In this document: one piece after another, positions 1 to 8,627 of the stretch
Layout of the letters: each line of letters opens with the position of its first letter
Numbering within the stretch: position 1 is the stretch's first letter
NCBI RefSeq assembly: GCF_900104095.1
Contig: NZ_FNJO01000011.1
Coordinates: 124,001 to 188,000, forward strand
DNA: 64,000 nucleotides
Direction of reading: 5' to 3'
Source: Ralstonia sp. 25mfcol4.1
GTDB lineage: Bacteria > Pseudomonadota > Gammaproteobacteria > Burkholderiales > Burkholderiaceae
Made by a program: the position numbers and the translations under genes
Notes under the pieces: generated by a model
What the model was told of the DNA's origin: nothing
Database searches by the model: none
Seen by the model: the letters and a program-made list of their open reading frames with translations, nothing else

Positions 1-411
1 CCTGGCCGCGGCGTGATCGTGCTGTGCCGCACGTCGAACCCGGGCGGTTCGGACGTCCAGTTCCTGCAGGTCGACGGCAAGCCGCTGTATCAGGTAGTGG
101 CCGAAGCCGCGCGCGAACGCTGGAACACCAATGGCCAGATGGGCCTGGTGGTGGGCGCGACGTTCCCGAACGAAATCGCCAAGGTGCGCCAGATCGTGGG
201 CGACATGCCGCTGCTGATTCCGGGCATCGGCGCCCAGGGCGGCGACATCGAGGCCACGGTGAAGGCGGGCCGCACGGCCGATGGCACCGGCATGATGATC
301 AATTCGTCGCGCGCGATCCTGTACGCCAGCCGCGACAAGGACTTTGCCGCCGCCGCCCGCAACGTGGCGCTGCAGACGCGCGAGACGATCAACCGGTATC
401 GCCACGGCTGA
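1..411 (+). CDS. pyrF: Orotidine 5'-phosphate decarboxylase, C-terminal part (5' end outside window)
   Basis: The enzyme decarboxylates OMP to UMP in the last step of de novo pyrimidine synthesis, in the cytosol. Only the last ~136 residues are present; the reading frame is open to base 1, so the gene begins before the window. The segments [22 protein letters not shown] and [11 protein letters not shown] match the C-terminal half of the longer (type 2) PyrF proteins found in Burkholderiales and mycobacteria. The catalytic Lys/Asp cluster lies upstream and cannot be checked. It converges with pncC. Confidence 0.93.
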   Translation, partial: PGRGVIVLCRTSNPGGSDVQFLQVDGKPLYQVVAEAARERWNTNGQMGLVVGATFPNEIAKVRQIVGDMPLLIPGIGAQGGDIEATVKAGRTADGTGMMINSSRAILYASRDKDFAAAARNVALQTRETINRYRHG

Positions 412-437
412 TATTGCTGCATTTGTGTTTTTTCCCC

Positions 438-453
438 CTCCCGCATGCGGGAG
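438..453. repeat. Perfect 16-bp palindrome between pyrF and pncC
   Basis: CTCCCGCATGCGGGAG is self-complementary and sits in the convergent gap between pyrF and pncC. The T-run lies on the wrong side for a standard pyrF terminator, so the role is unclear. Similar C/G-rich CTC...GAG hairpins occur in other intergenic gaps of the window (around 25193-25227 and 46469-46492), which suggests an extragenic palindromic element. Confidence 0.4.
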
Positions 454-494
454 CGGGGAGCAAAGCCACGCCTGTCCCTTTTCTTATTCCGAGT

Positions 495-992
495 TTATTC
501 CTCGTTCCGGATCAGTTCGATCAGCCCGCGCATCGCGTGCTCGGCCGCCTGGCGGCGGATCTGGGCGCGGTCGCCCTTGAATCGCTGGGTCTCGGTGCGG
601 GTGGTGATGCGGTTGCTCCAGCCGAAGCAGACCATGCCTACCGGCTTCTCGGGCGAGCCACCGTTCGGTCCCGCCACGCCAGTGATCGACAGCGCCACCT
701 GGGCGCGGCTGTTCAGCAGCGCACCCTCGGCCATGGCATGGGCTACCTCCTCGCTGACCGCGCCGTGGTCGCGGATCAGCTTGGCGGGCACGCCGATCAT
801 GGTGGTCTTGGCTTCGTTCGAGTAAGTCACGAAGCCCCGCTCGAACCAGCCCGACGACCCCGATACATCGGTGATGGCCGCCGCCACCAGCCCGCCTGTG
901 CAGGACTCGGCGGTGGCCAGCATGAGCGAACGTTCGGCGAGGACGGCTCCGGCCTGGATGGCAAGCTGGTCAAGCAGGCGGCTGACGGACAT
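495..992 (-). CDS. pncC: Nicotinamide-nucleotide amidohydrolase PncC (CinA C-terminal family)
   Basis: The protein (165 aa) is the stand-alone CinA C-terminal domain, which deamidates nicotinamide mononucleotide to nicotinate mononucleotide in NAD recycling. Family signatures are visible: ATAESCTGG near residue 26, VTYSNEAK near 55, the segment GAVSEEVAHAMAEGA, and SITGVAGPNGG near 102. The length is normal for the single-domain form. It is the last gene of a minus-strand group thiL-pgpA-pncC, a common order in Burkholderiales. Confidence 0.9.
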   Translation of the reverse strand: MSVSRLLDQLAIQAGAVLAERSLMLATAESCTGGLVAAAITDVSGSSGWFERGFVTYSNEAKTTMIGVPAKLIRDHGAVSEEVAHAMAEGALLNSRAQVALSITGVAGPNGGSPEKPVGMVCFGWSNRITTRTETQRFKGDRAQIRRQAAEHAMRGLIELIRNEE

Positions 993-1052
993 GGCGACGG
1001 TTCCCCGAGATCCTGATGCAGTGATGAAGGAAAGATAAAAAGGGGCGGGCGC

Positions 1053-1634
1053 TCAGAACGAGCGCCACAGGGCGAAGACGAGCAGCGTATAGAACGCCGC
1101 GAAGATATCGTCGAACATCACGCCGAACGCGCCGGTGAAACCGGGGCCCTTGAGCGTCCGGTCGTAGTACCGGATTGGCGCCGGCTTGACGATATCGAAG
1201 AAGCGGAACCACAGGAAGGCGGCGAACTGGCCCCAGAAGCCGGTGGGCATGACAAACACCAGCACCAGCCAGAAGGCGACGATTTCATCCCAGACCATGC
1301 TGCCGTGGTCGTACACGCCCATGTCGCGCGCGGTACGCAGGCAGGCCCAGATGCCGACCAGGAATCCGCCGGCGATGATCCACAGCCACGTGTTCGGCTC
1401 GATCCACATCGAGATCACGACGTACGACAGCCAGCCATACAGCGTGCCGACCGTGCCGGGGCTCACCGGCGACAGGCCTGAGCCAAAGCCCAGCGCAATC
1501 AGGCGGGCGGGATGGCCGAGCATGAAGCGGGCGGTCGGGCGCATGACCTTGGCGGTCTGGCCGGCTTCCAGCGTGACGGGCTCGGCAGGATTGGCGGGAT
1601 CGCGTGGCGCGGCCCCGGGGGGATAAGCGGACAT
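1053..1634 (-). CDS. pgpA: Phosphatidylglycerophosphatase A
   Basis: An inner-membrane enzyme that dephosphorylates phosphatidylglycerol phosphate to phosphatidylglycerol. The 193-residue product carries the PgpA signatures GSGLSPVSPGTVGT (about residues 53-66), VWDEIVAFW (near 114) and FRFFDIVKPAPI (near 146), with several hydrophobic membrane segments. The ATG at 1634 is preferred to the TTG one codon upstream. It lies 102 bp downstream of thiL on the same strand and 60 bp upstream of pncC. Confidence 0.93.
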   Translation of the reverse strand: MSAYPPGAAPRDPANPAEPVTLEAGQTAKVMRPTARFMLGHPARLIALGFGSGLSPVSPGTVGTLYGWLSYVVISMWIEPNTWLWIIAGGFLVGIWACLRTARDMGVYDHGSMVWDEIVAFWLVLVFVMPTGFWGQFAAFLWFRFFDIVKPAPIRYYDRTLKGPGFTGAFGVMFDDIFAAFYTLLVFALWRSF

Positions 1635-1736
1635 CAAGAACCTGGCTCGACTTTCTAGTGATATATGGCGCGCAAGTTTGCAGCTCTCCCTGTTGCGCGC
1701 ATGCCTGGCATCATGACACGCCTTGCACGCGAAGTG

Positions 1737-2717
1737 TCACGGGGCGCTGAAATGATCGAATGACGCGCCCGTGAACGTGAACGGGTCGCCGTTGCCATCG
1801 ACGATGCGCAGGCCGGCTTCCGATGTGATCGAGCCGGCACGTGTGAGCGGCAGGCCCAGCTGCCGGCTGATGGCTGCGATGGCCTCGCGATTGCCCGCCG
1901 GGGCGGTAAAGCACAACTCGTAGTCATCGCCGCCGGCCAGTACGCATTCGCGCTGCAGCGCCAGCGGCTGCGCAGCGAGGATCTCCGAGCGGGGCAGCGC
2001 ATCGACGTCCAGGATGGCGCCGACCGACGAGCGCGCCAGGATATGGCCCAGGTCGCCGATCAGGCCATCGGAAATATCCAGTGCGGCATGCGCCACACCG
2101 CGCAGTGCCATGCCCAGTGCCACGCGCGGGGTCGGCATATCCATGCGCGGGCGGATCACCGTGAAGTCGGGCTCGGGCAGCAGCCACTCGCCGCGGCAAT
2201 CGCCCAGCGCCAGCCGGGCATCGCCGAGCGTGCCGGAGATCCAGATATCGTCGCCGGGGCGCGCGGCGTCGCGGCGCAGGGCCTGGCGCGGCGGCACGTC
2301 GCCAAACACGGTGATCGACAGTGTCAGCGGCCCCTTGGTGGTATCGCCGCCGATCAGTTCGCAGCTGTGGTGGTCGGCCAAGGCCAGCATGCCGCCCGCA
2401 AACGCTTCGAGCCAGGCGGGATCGGCGTCCGGCAGCGCCAGCGCCAGCGTGAAAGCGCGCGGTTCGGCGCCCATCGCGGCCAGGTCTGACAGGTTCACGG
2501 CCAGCGCCTTGTGCCCCAGCGCGCGCGGCGGCACGTCCGGAAAGAAGTGGCGCCCGCTGACCAGCATGTCGGTGCTGATGGCAAGCTGATGGCCCGGCCG
2601 GGCGTCGATCAGGGCGCAGTCGTCGCCCACGCCCAGCGCGGCCTTGCGGACGGGACGCGTGAAGAATCGGCGAATCAGGTCGAATTCGGACAGGGAAGCG
2701 GGCGAGGGATTTGGCAT
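1737..2717 (-). CDS. thiL: Thiamine-monophosphate kinase
   Basis: ThiL phosphorylates thiamine monophosphate to the active cofactor thiamine diphosphate. The 326-residue product has the N-terminal EFDLIRRFF segment, the Mg/ATP site GVGDDCAL (about 29-36), the STDMLVSGRHF segment (48-58) and the C-terminal GGDDYELCFT motif near 265. The frame stays open upstream, but the ATG at 2717 gives the usual family N-terminus (MPNPSPASLSEFDL). The gene is divergent from maeB, with about 230 bp between the start codons. No TPP riboswitch was recognised upstream. Confidence 0.93.
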   Translation of the reverse strand: MPNPSPASLSEFDLIRRFFTRPVRKAALGVGDDCALIDARPGHQLAISTDMLVSGRHFFPDVPPRALGHKALAVNLSDLAAMGAEPRAFTLALALPDADPAWLEAFAGGMLALADHHSCELIGGDTTKGPLTLSITVFGDVPPRQALRRDAARPGDDIWISGTLGDARLALGDCRGEWLLPEPDFTVIRPRMDMPTPRVALGMALRGVAHAALDISDGLIGDLGHILARSSVGAILDVDALPRSEILAAQPLALQRECVLAGGDDYELCFTAPAGNREAIAAISRQLGLPLTRAGSITSEAGLRIVDGNGDPFTFTGASFDHFSAP

Positions 2718-2802
2718 CAGGTGGGGCGCATACCGGCTGGTCAAGCCCATCGGCATGCGGCATATTGTACCGAAACGCAAAGGTGCCCCGCGCAAAACGC
2801 CC

Positions 2803-2832
2803 ATTGTGAAATAGTTTTTCACAATATAAAAT
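2803..2832 (+). promoter_or_regulatory. Palindromic operator candidate overlapping the maeB promoter
   Basis: A perfect inverted repeat, ATTGTGAAA (2803-2811) then five bases then TTTCACAAT (2817-2825), runs directly into TATAAAAT (2825-2832), a good -10 element. TTGTGA in the left arm is a plausible -35 at about 15-bp spacing. A protein bound here would block maeB transcription and could also affect divergent thiL. TGTGA and TCACA are 9 bp apart rather than the 6 of a CRP site. The regulator is unknown. Confidence 0.55.
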
Positions 2833-2951
2833 GCGCCATCCTTAAGCGTGCAAATCTTAAGCGCGTACAAGCGGAGACGACGGGTTCGTGGAGCCGGCCC
2901 TTGATCTCCCAGCGTTATTCAGTGCGGCTCCACCGATCGGAAGATGCGCAG

Positions 2952-5276
2952 ATGACAAGCCCTCAGCAGTCCCCGTCCCAAGACGATCTGAAACAGCAGC
3001 AGCGTGAGGCGCTGCGCAAGGCCGCACTCGAATATCACGAGTTTCCGACCCCCGGCAAGATTTCCGTCACCCCGACCAAGCCGCTGTCGAACCAGCGCGA
3101 CCTGGCCCTGGCCTATTCGCCGGGCGTGGCTGCCGCGTGCGAGGAAATCGTCGCCAACCCGGCCGATTCATTCCGTTACACCGCCCGTGGCAACCTCGTG
3201 GCCGTGATCACCAACGGCACCGCCGTGCTGGGCCTGGGCAATATCGGCGCCGCGGCGTCGAAGCCGGTGATGGAAGGCAAGGCCGGCCTGTTCAAGAAGT
3301 TCGCCGGGATCGACGTCTTCGACATCGAAATCGACGAGACGGACCCCGAAAAGCTGGTTGACATCATCGCGTCGCTGGAGCCGACCTTCGGCGGTATCAA
3401 CCTGGAAGACATCAAGGCGCCGGAATGCTTCTACGTGGAGCGCAAGCTGCGCGAACGGATGAAGATTCCCGTCTTCCACGACGATCAGCACGGTACCGCC
3501 ATCGTGGTGGGCGCCGCCGTGATCAACGGCCTGAAGGTCGTGGGCAAGGACATCTCGAAGGTCAAGCTGGTGGCCTCGGGCGCTGGCGCCGCCGCGCTGG
3601 CCTGCCTGGACCTGCTCGTCGACCTGGGCCTGCCCATCGAGAACATCTGGGTGACGGATCTGGCCGGTGTGGTCTACGAAGGCCGTACCGAGCTGATGGA
3701 CCCGGAAAAGGCACGCTTCTCGCAGAAGACCGACAAGCGGCGCCTGGCCGAAGTCATCGACGACGCAGACATCTTCCTGGGCCTGTCCGCCGCCGGCGTG
3801 CTCAAGCCCGAGATGGTGCAGAAGATGGCCGACAAGCCGCTGGTGCTGGCGCTGGCCAACCCGAATCCGGAAATCATGCCGGAACTGGTCAAGGAAATCC
3901 GTCCGGACGCCGTGATGGCCACGGGCCGCACCGACTACCCGAACCAGGTCAACAACGTTCTCTGCTTCCCGTTCATCTTCCGTGGCGCGCTCGATTGCGG
4001 CGCCACCACGATCACGCGTGAAATGGAAATCGCCGCCGCCAATGCCGTGGCGGAACTGGCGCGCCAGGAACAGAGCGACATCGTGGCCTCGGCCTACGGT
4101 ATCCAGGATCTGTCGTTCGGTCCCGAATACCTGATCCCGAAGCCGTTCGATCCGCGCCTGATCGTCAAGATCGCACCGGCCGTGGCCGAGGCCGCCGCCA
4201 AGTCGGGCGTGGCCGCGCGTCCGATCGAGGACATGGACGCCTACCGCCTGCAGCTGCAGCAGTTCGTCTACCACTCGGGCACGCTGATGAAGCCGATCTA
4301 CGCGGCCGCGCGCAAGGTGGAGATGGAAAAGAAGCGCATCGTCTTTGCCGAGGGCGAAGAAGAGCGCGTGCTGCGTGCCGTGCAGGTGATCGTCGATGAA
4401 AAGCTGGCCAACCCGATCCTGATCGGCCGTCCGGCCGTGCTGTCGCACCGCATCGAACGCTTCGGCCTGCGCCTGCGCATGGGCGTGGATTTCACCGTGG
4501 TCAACCCCGAGCACGACGACCGCTTCCGCGACTATTCGGACGCCTACTACCGCATGATGGCCCGTGAAGGCATCACGCAGCAGTACGCCAAGCTGGAAAT
4601 GCGCCGCCGCACCACGCTGATCGGCGCGATGCTGGTCAAGCGGGGCGAGGCCGACGGCATGATCTGCGGCACGGTCAGCACGACTGCGGCCCACCTGCGC
4701 TACATCGACCAGGTGCTGGGCGGTACCAACTGCGTCTACGCCGCGATGAACGGCCTGGTGCTGCCGGGCCGCCAGATCTTCCTGGTGGACACGCACGTCA
4801 ACATCGATCCGACCGCCGCCGAGCTGGCCGAGATCACGCTGATGGCCGCCGAAGAGCTGAAGCGCTTCGGCATCGAGCCCAAGGTTGGCCTGCTGTCGCA
4901 CTCGAACTTCGGTACGTCGGAGGCCCCGTCGGCCCGCAAGATGCGCGAAACGCTGGCCATTCTGCGCGAGCGCGCGCCTGAACTGGAAGTCGACGGCGAA
5001 ATGCACGGCGACAGCGCGCTGGACCAAAAGCTGCGCGATTCGCTGGTGCCGGACGGCTCGCTCAAGGGCGAAGCCAACCTGCTGGTGTGCCCGAACATCG
5101 ACGCGGCCAACATTTCGTACAACCTGCTCAAGGTGGCGGCCGGCAACAACGTGGCCATCGGCCCGATCCTGCTGGGCGTAAAGGCGCCGGTTCACATCCT
5201 GACGCCGTCGGCCACGGTGCGCCGTATCGTCAACATGACGGCGCTGGTGGTGGTGGACGCTGCCGCCAAGGCCTGA
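2952..5276 (+). CDS. maeB: NADP-dependent malic enzyme with C-terminal phosphotransacetylase-like domain
   Basis: The enzyme decarboxylates malate to pyruvate with NADP+ reduction. The 774-residue product is the long MaeB type: malic-enzyme and NAD(P)-binding domains over about residues 20-430 (LAYSPGVA at 53-60, FHDDQHGTA at 175-183, GAGAAAL near 215) and a phosphate-acetyl/butyryltransferase-like domain over about 445-774, which in this family usually binds acetyl-CoA for regulation rather than catalysing. The ATG at 2952 is chosen because the upstream open frame covers the divergent promoter. A Rho-independent terminator follows. Confidence 0.95.
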   Translation: MTSPQQSPSQDDLKQQQREALRKAALEYHEFPTPGKISVTPTKPLSNQRDLALAYSPGVAAACEEIVANPADSFRYTARGNLVAVITNGTAVLGLGNIGAAASKPVMEGKAGLFKKFAGIDVFDIEIDETDPEKLVDIIASLEPTFGGINLEDIKAPECFYVERKLRERMKIPVFHDDQHGTAIVVGAAVINGLKVVGKDISKVKLVASGAGAAALACLDLLVDLGLPIENIWVTDLAGVVYEGRTELMDPEKARFSQKTDKRRLAEVIDDADIFLGLSAAGVLKPEMVQKMADKPLVLALANPNPEIMPELVKEIRPDAVMATGRTDYPNQVNNVLCFPFIFRGALDCGATTITREMEIAAANAVAELARQEQSDIVASAYGIQDLSFGPEYLIPKPFDPRLIVKIAPAVAEAAAKSGVAARPIEDMDAYRLQLQQFVYHSGTLMKPIYAAARKVEMEKKRIVFAEGEEERVLRAVQVIVDEKLANPILIGRPAVLSHRIERFGLRLRMGVDFTVVNPEHDDRFRDYSDAYYRMMAREGITQQYAKLEMRRRTTLIGAMLVKRGEADGMICGTVSTTAAHLRYIDQVLGGTNCVYAAMNGLVLPGRQIFLVDTHVNIDPTAAELAEITLMAAEELKRFGIEPKVGLLSHSNFGTSEAPSARKMRETLAILRERAPELEVDGEMHGDSALDQKLRDSLVPDGSLKGEANLLVCPNIDAANISYNLLKVAAGNNVAIGPILLGVKAPVHILTPSATVRRIVNMTALVVVDAAAKA

Positions 5277-5599
5277 TCGGCCGTTTTACCGGCGGCCGAC
5301 TGCGACCGCCGGGCCATGTGGTGCAAGAGCCGGGTTCGCCCGGCTTTTTTCATGCCCGCGTCAAATCGCCGCCTGCGCGGTTAGTATGCGCACACATATC
5401 AATAACATGTTGAAACAATTGAGGAAATTCGGGCTCGCCGGGCGCAGGGATTGATTAATGATGGACTTGCGCGTAACCTTACGCCTTTGAATGCGGACGC
5501 TCGCCTGGGCGTACCGGTAGCCGCTGGGGGTCCGAAAAGAGACTGAAGCGATGCCGGAATGACCCACCATCAACTTTCGCCAACGATTCATTCACTATC
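5277..5599. other. Intergenic stretch maeB to RNase gene
   Basis: Apart from the maeB terminator at 5328-5350, no gene is supported in these 323 bases. From about 5385 the DNA is richer in A and T (for example TATCAATAACATG and TTGAAACAATTGAGG), so it probably carries the promoter of the RNase/barstar pair. No clear -35/-10 pair could be fixed. Confidence 0.4.
5328..5350 (+). terminator. Rho-independent terminator of maeB
   Basis: Stem AGCCGGG / CCCGGCT with a TTCG loop, followed by a run of T, 52 bp after the maeB stop codon. Confidence 0.85.
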
Positions 5600-6052
5600 G
5601 TGGGTTCCCGGATTTCACAAAGCCAGTCGCAGCGGCAGTCACATTGGCAGTCCCTGAGCCTGGCACGAAGCCTGGGCCACGTGTTGGCCGGCGCGGCGCT
5701 ATCGATGGCGCTGGTCCTGTCGCCGCAAGGCGCGATGGCAAGGCAGTCGCCCGACGTGCTTGGGGTGGGAACCATCCCGGCACAGCAGTTGCCCAACGAA
5801 GCGCGGCAAACGCTGGACCTGATAGAGGCCGGCGGCCCGTTTCCGTATGACAAGGATGGTTCGCGGTTCGGCAACTACGAACGCATCCTGCCGCAGCAGC
5901 CTCGCGGGTATTACCGCGAATACACCGTCAAGAACAGCAAAAGCCGGAATCGGGGAGCCAAGCGGATAGTTTGCGGTGGTGATCAACGCGCCGCGAACGA
6001 CTGCTACTACACGGAAGACCACTACAACAGTTTCAAACGGATAACCAAATGA
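5600..6052 (+). CDS. Secreted guanyl-specific ribonuclease (RNase Sa/barnase superfamily)
   Basis: The product (150 aa from a GTG start) has an Arg/Ser/Gln-rich N-terminus, a hydrophobic segment at about 25-42 ending in AMA (likely signal-peptidase site near 46-47), and a mature domain of about 100 residues closely resembling Streptomyces RNase Sa. Segments include GPFPYDKDG (79-87) and GYYREYTV (103-110). Catalytic counterparts are Glu107, Arg118, Arg122 and His141 (TEDHYNSF). Cys125 and Cys135 may pair. Such enzymes cleave RNA after guanosine. The stop codon overlaps the start of the barstar-like gene by ATGA, so enzyme and inhibitor are co-translated. The exact start is uncertain. Confidence 0.88.
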   Translation: MGSRISQSQSQRQSHWQSLSLARSLGHVLAGAALSMALVLSPQGAMARQSPDVLGVGTIPAQQLPNEARQTLDLIEAGGPFPYDKDGSRFGNYERILPQQPRGYYREYTVKNSKSRNRGAKRIVCGGDQRAANDCYYTEDHYNSFKRITK

Positions 6053-6657
6053 TGACTGACATTTTCGGATTGGGCGACGCCCTTGCCGCCCGCGAGGAGC
6101 GCGGCGCCGGAGATGGCTGGCAACGGGCTCACCATCAGGCCCAGAACCTTTACGACAACGTGCTGATGATGCCGCGCCAGGATCTGACGCCACGACTTCC
6201 GCCCGCCTGTGCCCCTGTCATGGCCACATGGGCTGACGACGGCACCAACGAGGGAGCCATGAATCTGTTCAAGACGGTGCGCCCTAACATCGTCCAGTCG
6301 ATCCGCGCATTCCGCGTGCCCGAGCTGGCTCAGGCAGCCGCCGCGCTGAATCAGCATTTCCTGTACGCGAACTGTGCCGACTGCGCGAGCAAGGCCGAGA
6401 TTCTTGAGCGGATCGCCACCGAGTTCACCTTCCCGAAGCATTTCGGCAAGAATTTCGATGCCTTGTCTGACTGCCTGACCGACATGATCCACAAGGCGGG
6501 GCCGCAGCCCGGTTTCGTGATCGTGCTCGAAGGCCTGCCGATCGCGCAGAAGTTCGACAAGGAAGCCCGCGAAGTGCTGCTGGATGTGTTCCGCGACGCA
6601 GCCGAGTTCTGGAGCGAGCGCAAGGTGCAGTTCCGGGTGTTCTATTCGTTCGCCTGA
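6049..6657 (+). CDS. Barstar-family RNase inhibitor with N-terminal extension
   Basis: The C-terminal ~98 residues are a barstar domain. FGKNFDALSDCL (132-143) aligns with the barnase-binding helix, with Asp137 and Asp141 at the positions of barstar Asp35 and Asp39; FVIVLEGL (156-163) is the following strand. Classical barstar is ~90 residues, whereas this product has 202, with a ~100-residue N-terminal extension of unknown role. An internal ATG at 6259 (Met71), preceded closely by GAGGGAG, could yield a shorter form. ATGA overlap with the RNase gene supports a toxin/protector pair, the inhibitor shielding the cytoplasm before RNase export. A strong terminator follows. Confidence 0.88.
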   Translation: MMTDIFGLGDALAAREERGAGDGWQRAHHQAQNLYDNVLMMPRQDLTPRLPPACAPVMATWADDGTNEGAMNLFKTVRPNIVQSIRAFRVPELAQAAAALNQHFLYANCADCASKAEILERIATEFTFPKHFGKNFDALSDCLTDMIHKAGPQPGFVIVLEGLPIAQKFDKEAREVLLDVFRDAAEFWSERKVQFRVFYSFA

Positions 6658-6679
6658 CGGCTCGAACGAATCGCCCATG

Positions 6680-6709
6680 AAAAAGCCCGCTGGTGTCAGC
6701 GGGCTTTTT
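6680..6709. terminator. Terminator after the RNase/barstar operon
   Basis: AAAAAGCCCGCTG and CAGCGGGCTTTTT form a 13-bp perfect stem around GTGT. A-run and T-run on both sides mean it can also serve the convergent yidB-like gene. Confidence 0.9.
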
Positions 6710-6748
6710 GTTTGTTCTTCCGGATCGTCCCTGGCCGGGAGCGACGCC

Positions 6749-7372
6749 TCAGGCCGCGGGAGGAACCTCGCCGGTCGGTGTCAGGCGGTCGATCAGCTCG
6801 GGCAGGCCTTCGCTGAGACTGGCGGCCACATCGTCCGACGACATGCCGGTGGTTTCAGCCAGCGACTGCAGCGCGCCGGTATTGCCCAGCGCCGCCGACA
6901 GGTCATTGGCGCTGACGGCCTGATTGGCGCCGGTGCCAATCCAGGAGTCCACCTGCTGGCCCAGCCCGGCCTGCGCCAGGATGTCGCGCAGCGCGCCGAT
7001 GCCGCCGCTGGCCGCGCCCATCGCCTGGGCCGATGCGCCGGCTTCGCCCTGTCCGCCGAGCAGCCCGCCCAGCAGCGAACCCAGATCGAGCCCGCCCGGA
7101 GCCGGTGCGCTGCCGCCACCCAGCATGCCGCCGAGCATGCCACCCAGCCCACCGAGGCCACCGAGGCCACCGGCGCCACCGATCGGATTGTCGCCGGCAT
7201 CGGCCGGCGCCACGCTGCCGTCGGCGCCCTGGCTCTTGTGCCGCATGGCCAGCATCGCCAGCAGGCCCAGGGCCATCATCAGCTTCGGATTGACGCCGCC
7301 GGACTGGCCTTCCTGCTGCTGGCCGCCAAGCTGGCCGAGCACGCCACCGAGTACGCTATCGAGTAGTCCCAT
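6749..7372 (-). CDS. YidB-like DUF937 protein
   Basis: A 207-residue protein of the YidB/DUF937 family, whose function is not established. It begins MGLLDSVLGGVLGQLGG, as is typical, has a short hydrophobic stretch (about 29-42), a Gly/Leu/Met-rich low-complexity middle (about 65-105, including repeated GGL units from a 9-bp repeat near 7150-7170), and a conserved C-terminal helical part (LRDILAQAGLGQQVDSWIG, then LQSLAETTGMSSDDVAASL). It lies just upstream of rsmE in transcription terms but is not known to be linked to it. Confidence 0.8.
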   Translation of the reverse strand: MGLLDSVLGGVLGQLGGQQQEGQSGGVNPKLMMALGLLAMLAMRHKSQGADGSVAPADAGDNPIGGAGGLGGLGGLGGMLGGMLGGGSAPAPGGLDLGSLLGGLLGGQGEAGASAQAMGAASGGIGALRDILAQAGLGQQVDSWIGTGANQAVSANDLSAALGNTGALQSLAETTGMSSDDVAASLSEGLPELIDRLTPTGEVPPAA

Positions 7373-7387
7373 CTCAGACTCCTTATC

Positions 7388-8131
7388 TCAAAATCCGCCA
7401 AGAATGGCGTTCAGCGTTGCCAGGCAAGCCAGCCCGGCGGTTTCCGTGCGCAGGATGCGCGGTCCGAGTGACACGCCGATAAAACCGGCACGCCGCGCGG
7501 CGTCTTCTTCGTCCGGGGAAAGGCCCCCTTCGGGGCCGATCAGCAGCGTCACCCCTTCGGCACGCCAGGCGTCGCGATGCGCCTGCGCAAGCTCGGGCAG
7601 CGACCCCGTGGCCCGCGGCGACAGCAGCAGCCGGGCCCCCGTGGCGGGCGCAGCCGCCAGCCACGCTTCAAAAGTAGCGACCGGCGCCAGCCGCGGCAAG
7701 CGATTGCGGCCACATTGTTCGCACGCGGCCTGCACCAGCGCCTGCCAGTGTGCCTGCCGCTTGAGCGCGCGGTCGCCGGACAGGCGCACTACCGAGCGGG
7801 CGGCCTGCAGTGGCTGGATGGCGGCCACGCCCAGTTCGACGGCCTTTTCGATCAGCCAGTCCATCTTGTCGCCGCCGGCCAGGCCTTGCGCCAGCGTGAT
7901 TGCGAACGGCGTTTCGGCTTCGGCGGCGTCATGCGCGCCAATCTGCGCGGTGGCGTGACGCTTGCCGATCTCGGCGAGGGTGGCGGCATGGCTGCCGCCC
8001 TGGCCGTTGAACAGCGTGATGGCGTCGCCCGGGGCCAGGCGCAGCACCTGCACGTGGCGCGCCACGGCGTCGGGCAAATCCAATACGGCATCGGCGGCCA
8101 GCGCCGCATCGACAAAGAATCTGGGAGGCAT
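7388..8131 (-). CDS. rsmE: 16S rRNA (uracil1498-N3)-methyltransferase
   Basis: RsmE methylates U1498 of 16S rRNA in the 30S subunit using SAM. The 247-residue product has the N-terminal MPPRFFVD / HVQVLRLAPGD part (PUA-like) and the SPOUT-fold C-terminus with LLIGPEGGLSPDEEDAA near 190-206 and LGPRILRTETA near 217. The ATG at 8131 gives the normal family start; its A is also the last base of the VOC gene's stop codon (TGATG), indicating translational coupling to that gene. Confidence 0.94.
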   Translation of the reverse strand: MPPRFFVDAALAADAVLDLPDAVARHVQVLRLAPGDAITLFNGQGGSHAATLAEIGKRHATAQIGAHDAAEAETPFAITLAQGLAGGDKMDWLIEKAVELGVAAIQPLQAARSVVRLSGDRALKRQAHWQALVQAACEQCGRNRLPRLAPVATFEAWLAAAPATGARLLLSPRATGSLPELAQAHRDAWRAEGVTLLIGPEGGLSPDEEDAARRAGFIGVSLGPRILRTETAGLACLATLNAILGGF

Positions 8132-8565
8132 CAGGGGGTGGGTTTGGCGTCCGGAGCCTTGGCCAGCGGCGTGGCAAAGCCCCATCGGTATCCATCGGGA
8201 TCTTCGACCATGCAGTATCTGTCGCCCCAGAACTGGTCGGCGGGCGGCATGACGCTGGTTGCACCGGCGCCAGTCGCCTGTGCGTACAGCGCGTCGACGT
8301 CCTCGCAATACAGGTAGAACGTCTGCGGCGCTTCGACGCCCATGGAGCGGGGCGTGCGGGCCGTGCTGCCCCACGCGCCCTCGGGCGCGAACATGATGAC
8401 GATCTGGCCCTGGTAGTGCATTTCGGCGTGGGTGGGCACGCCGTTCTCATCGACGACATGCCCGGCTTTGAAGCCGAATGCCCTTTGATAGAAATCGAGG
8501 GCGGCGCGTCCGCTGGCGACCGTGAGATAGGGCGTCAGCCAGGGCGTGTTGAGCGGTCTGGACAT
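8131..8565 (-). CDS. VOC (glyoxalase/bleomycin-resistance) family protein
   Basis: A 144-residue vicinal-oxygen-chelate protein. It starts with LTPYLTVASGRAALDFYQRAFG, then GAWGSTARTPRSMG, and ends with FWGDRYCMVEDPDGYRWGF, the PhnB/YdcE-like pattern. The substrate cannot be told from sequence. It overlaps rsmE by one base and is probably co-transcribed with it. The ATG at 8565 is preferred because the frame upstream shows no family similarity. Confidence 0.85.
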   Translation of the reverse strand: MSRPLNTPWLTPYLTVASGRAALDFYQRAFGFKAGHVVDENGVPTHAEMHYQGQIVIMFAPEGAWGSTARTPRSMGVEAPQTFYLYCEDVDALYAQATGAGATSVMPPADQFWGDRYCMVEDPDGYRWGFATPLAKAPDAKPTP

Positions 8566-8627
8566 GCGGGTCTCCCGGATGGCACGAAAGCCCCGCGCGC
8601 ACGGCGGCGGCGGGGCGTTTGTGCATG

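Noticed and set aside
427-453. Rho-independent terminator for pyrF
   Set aside because: The T-run precedes the hairpin on the plus strand, and on the minus strand the hairpin is followed by A rather than T, so neither direction fits.
2805-2823. CRP site in the maeB promoter (TGTGA…TCACA)
   Set aside because: The half-sites are 9 bp apart rather than 6, so the palindrome is reported without naming a regulator.
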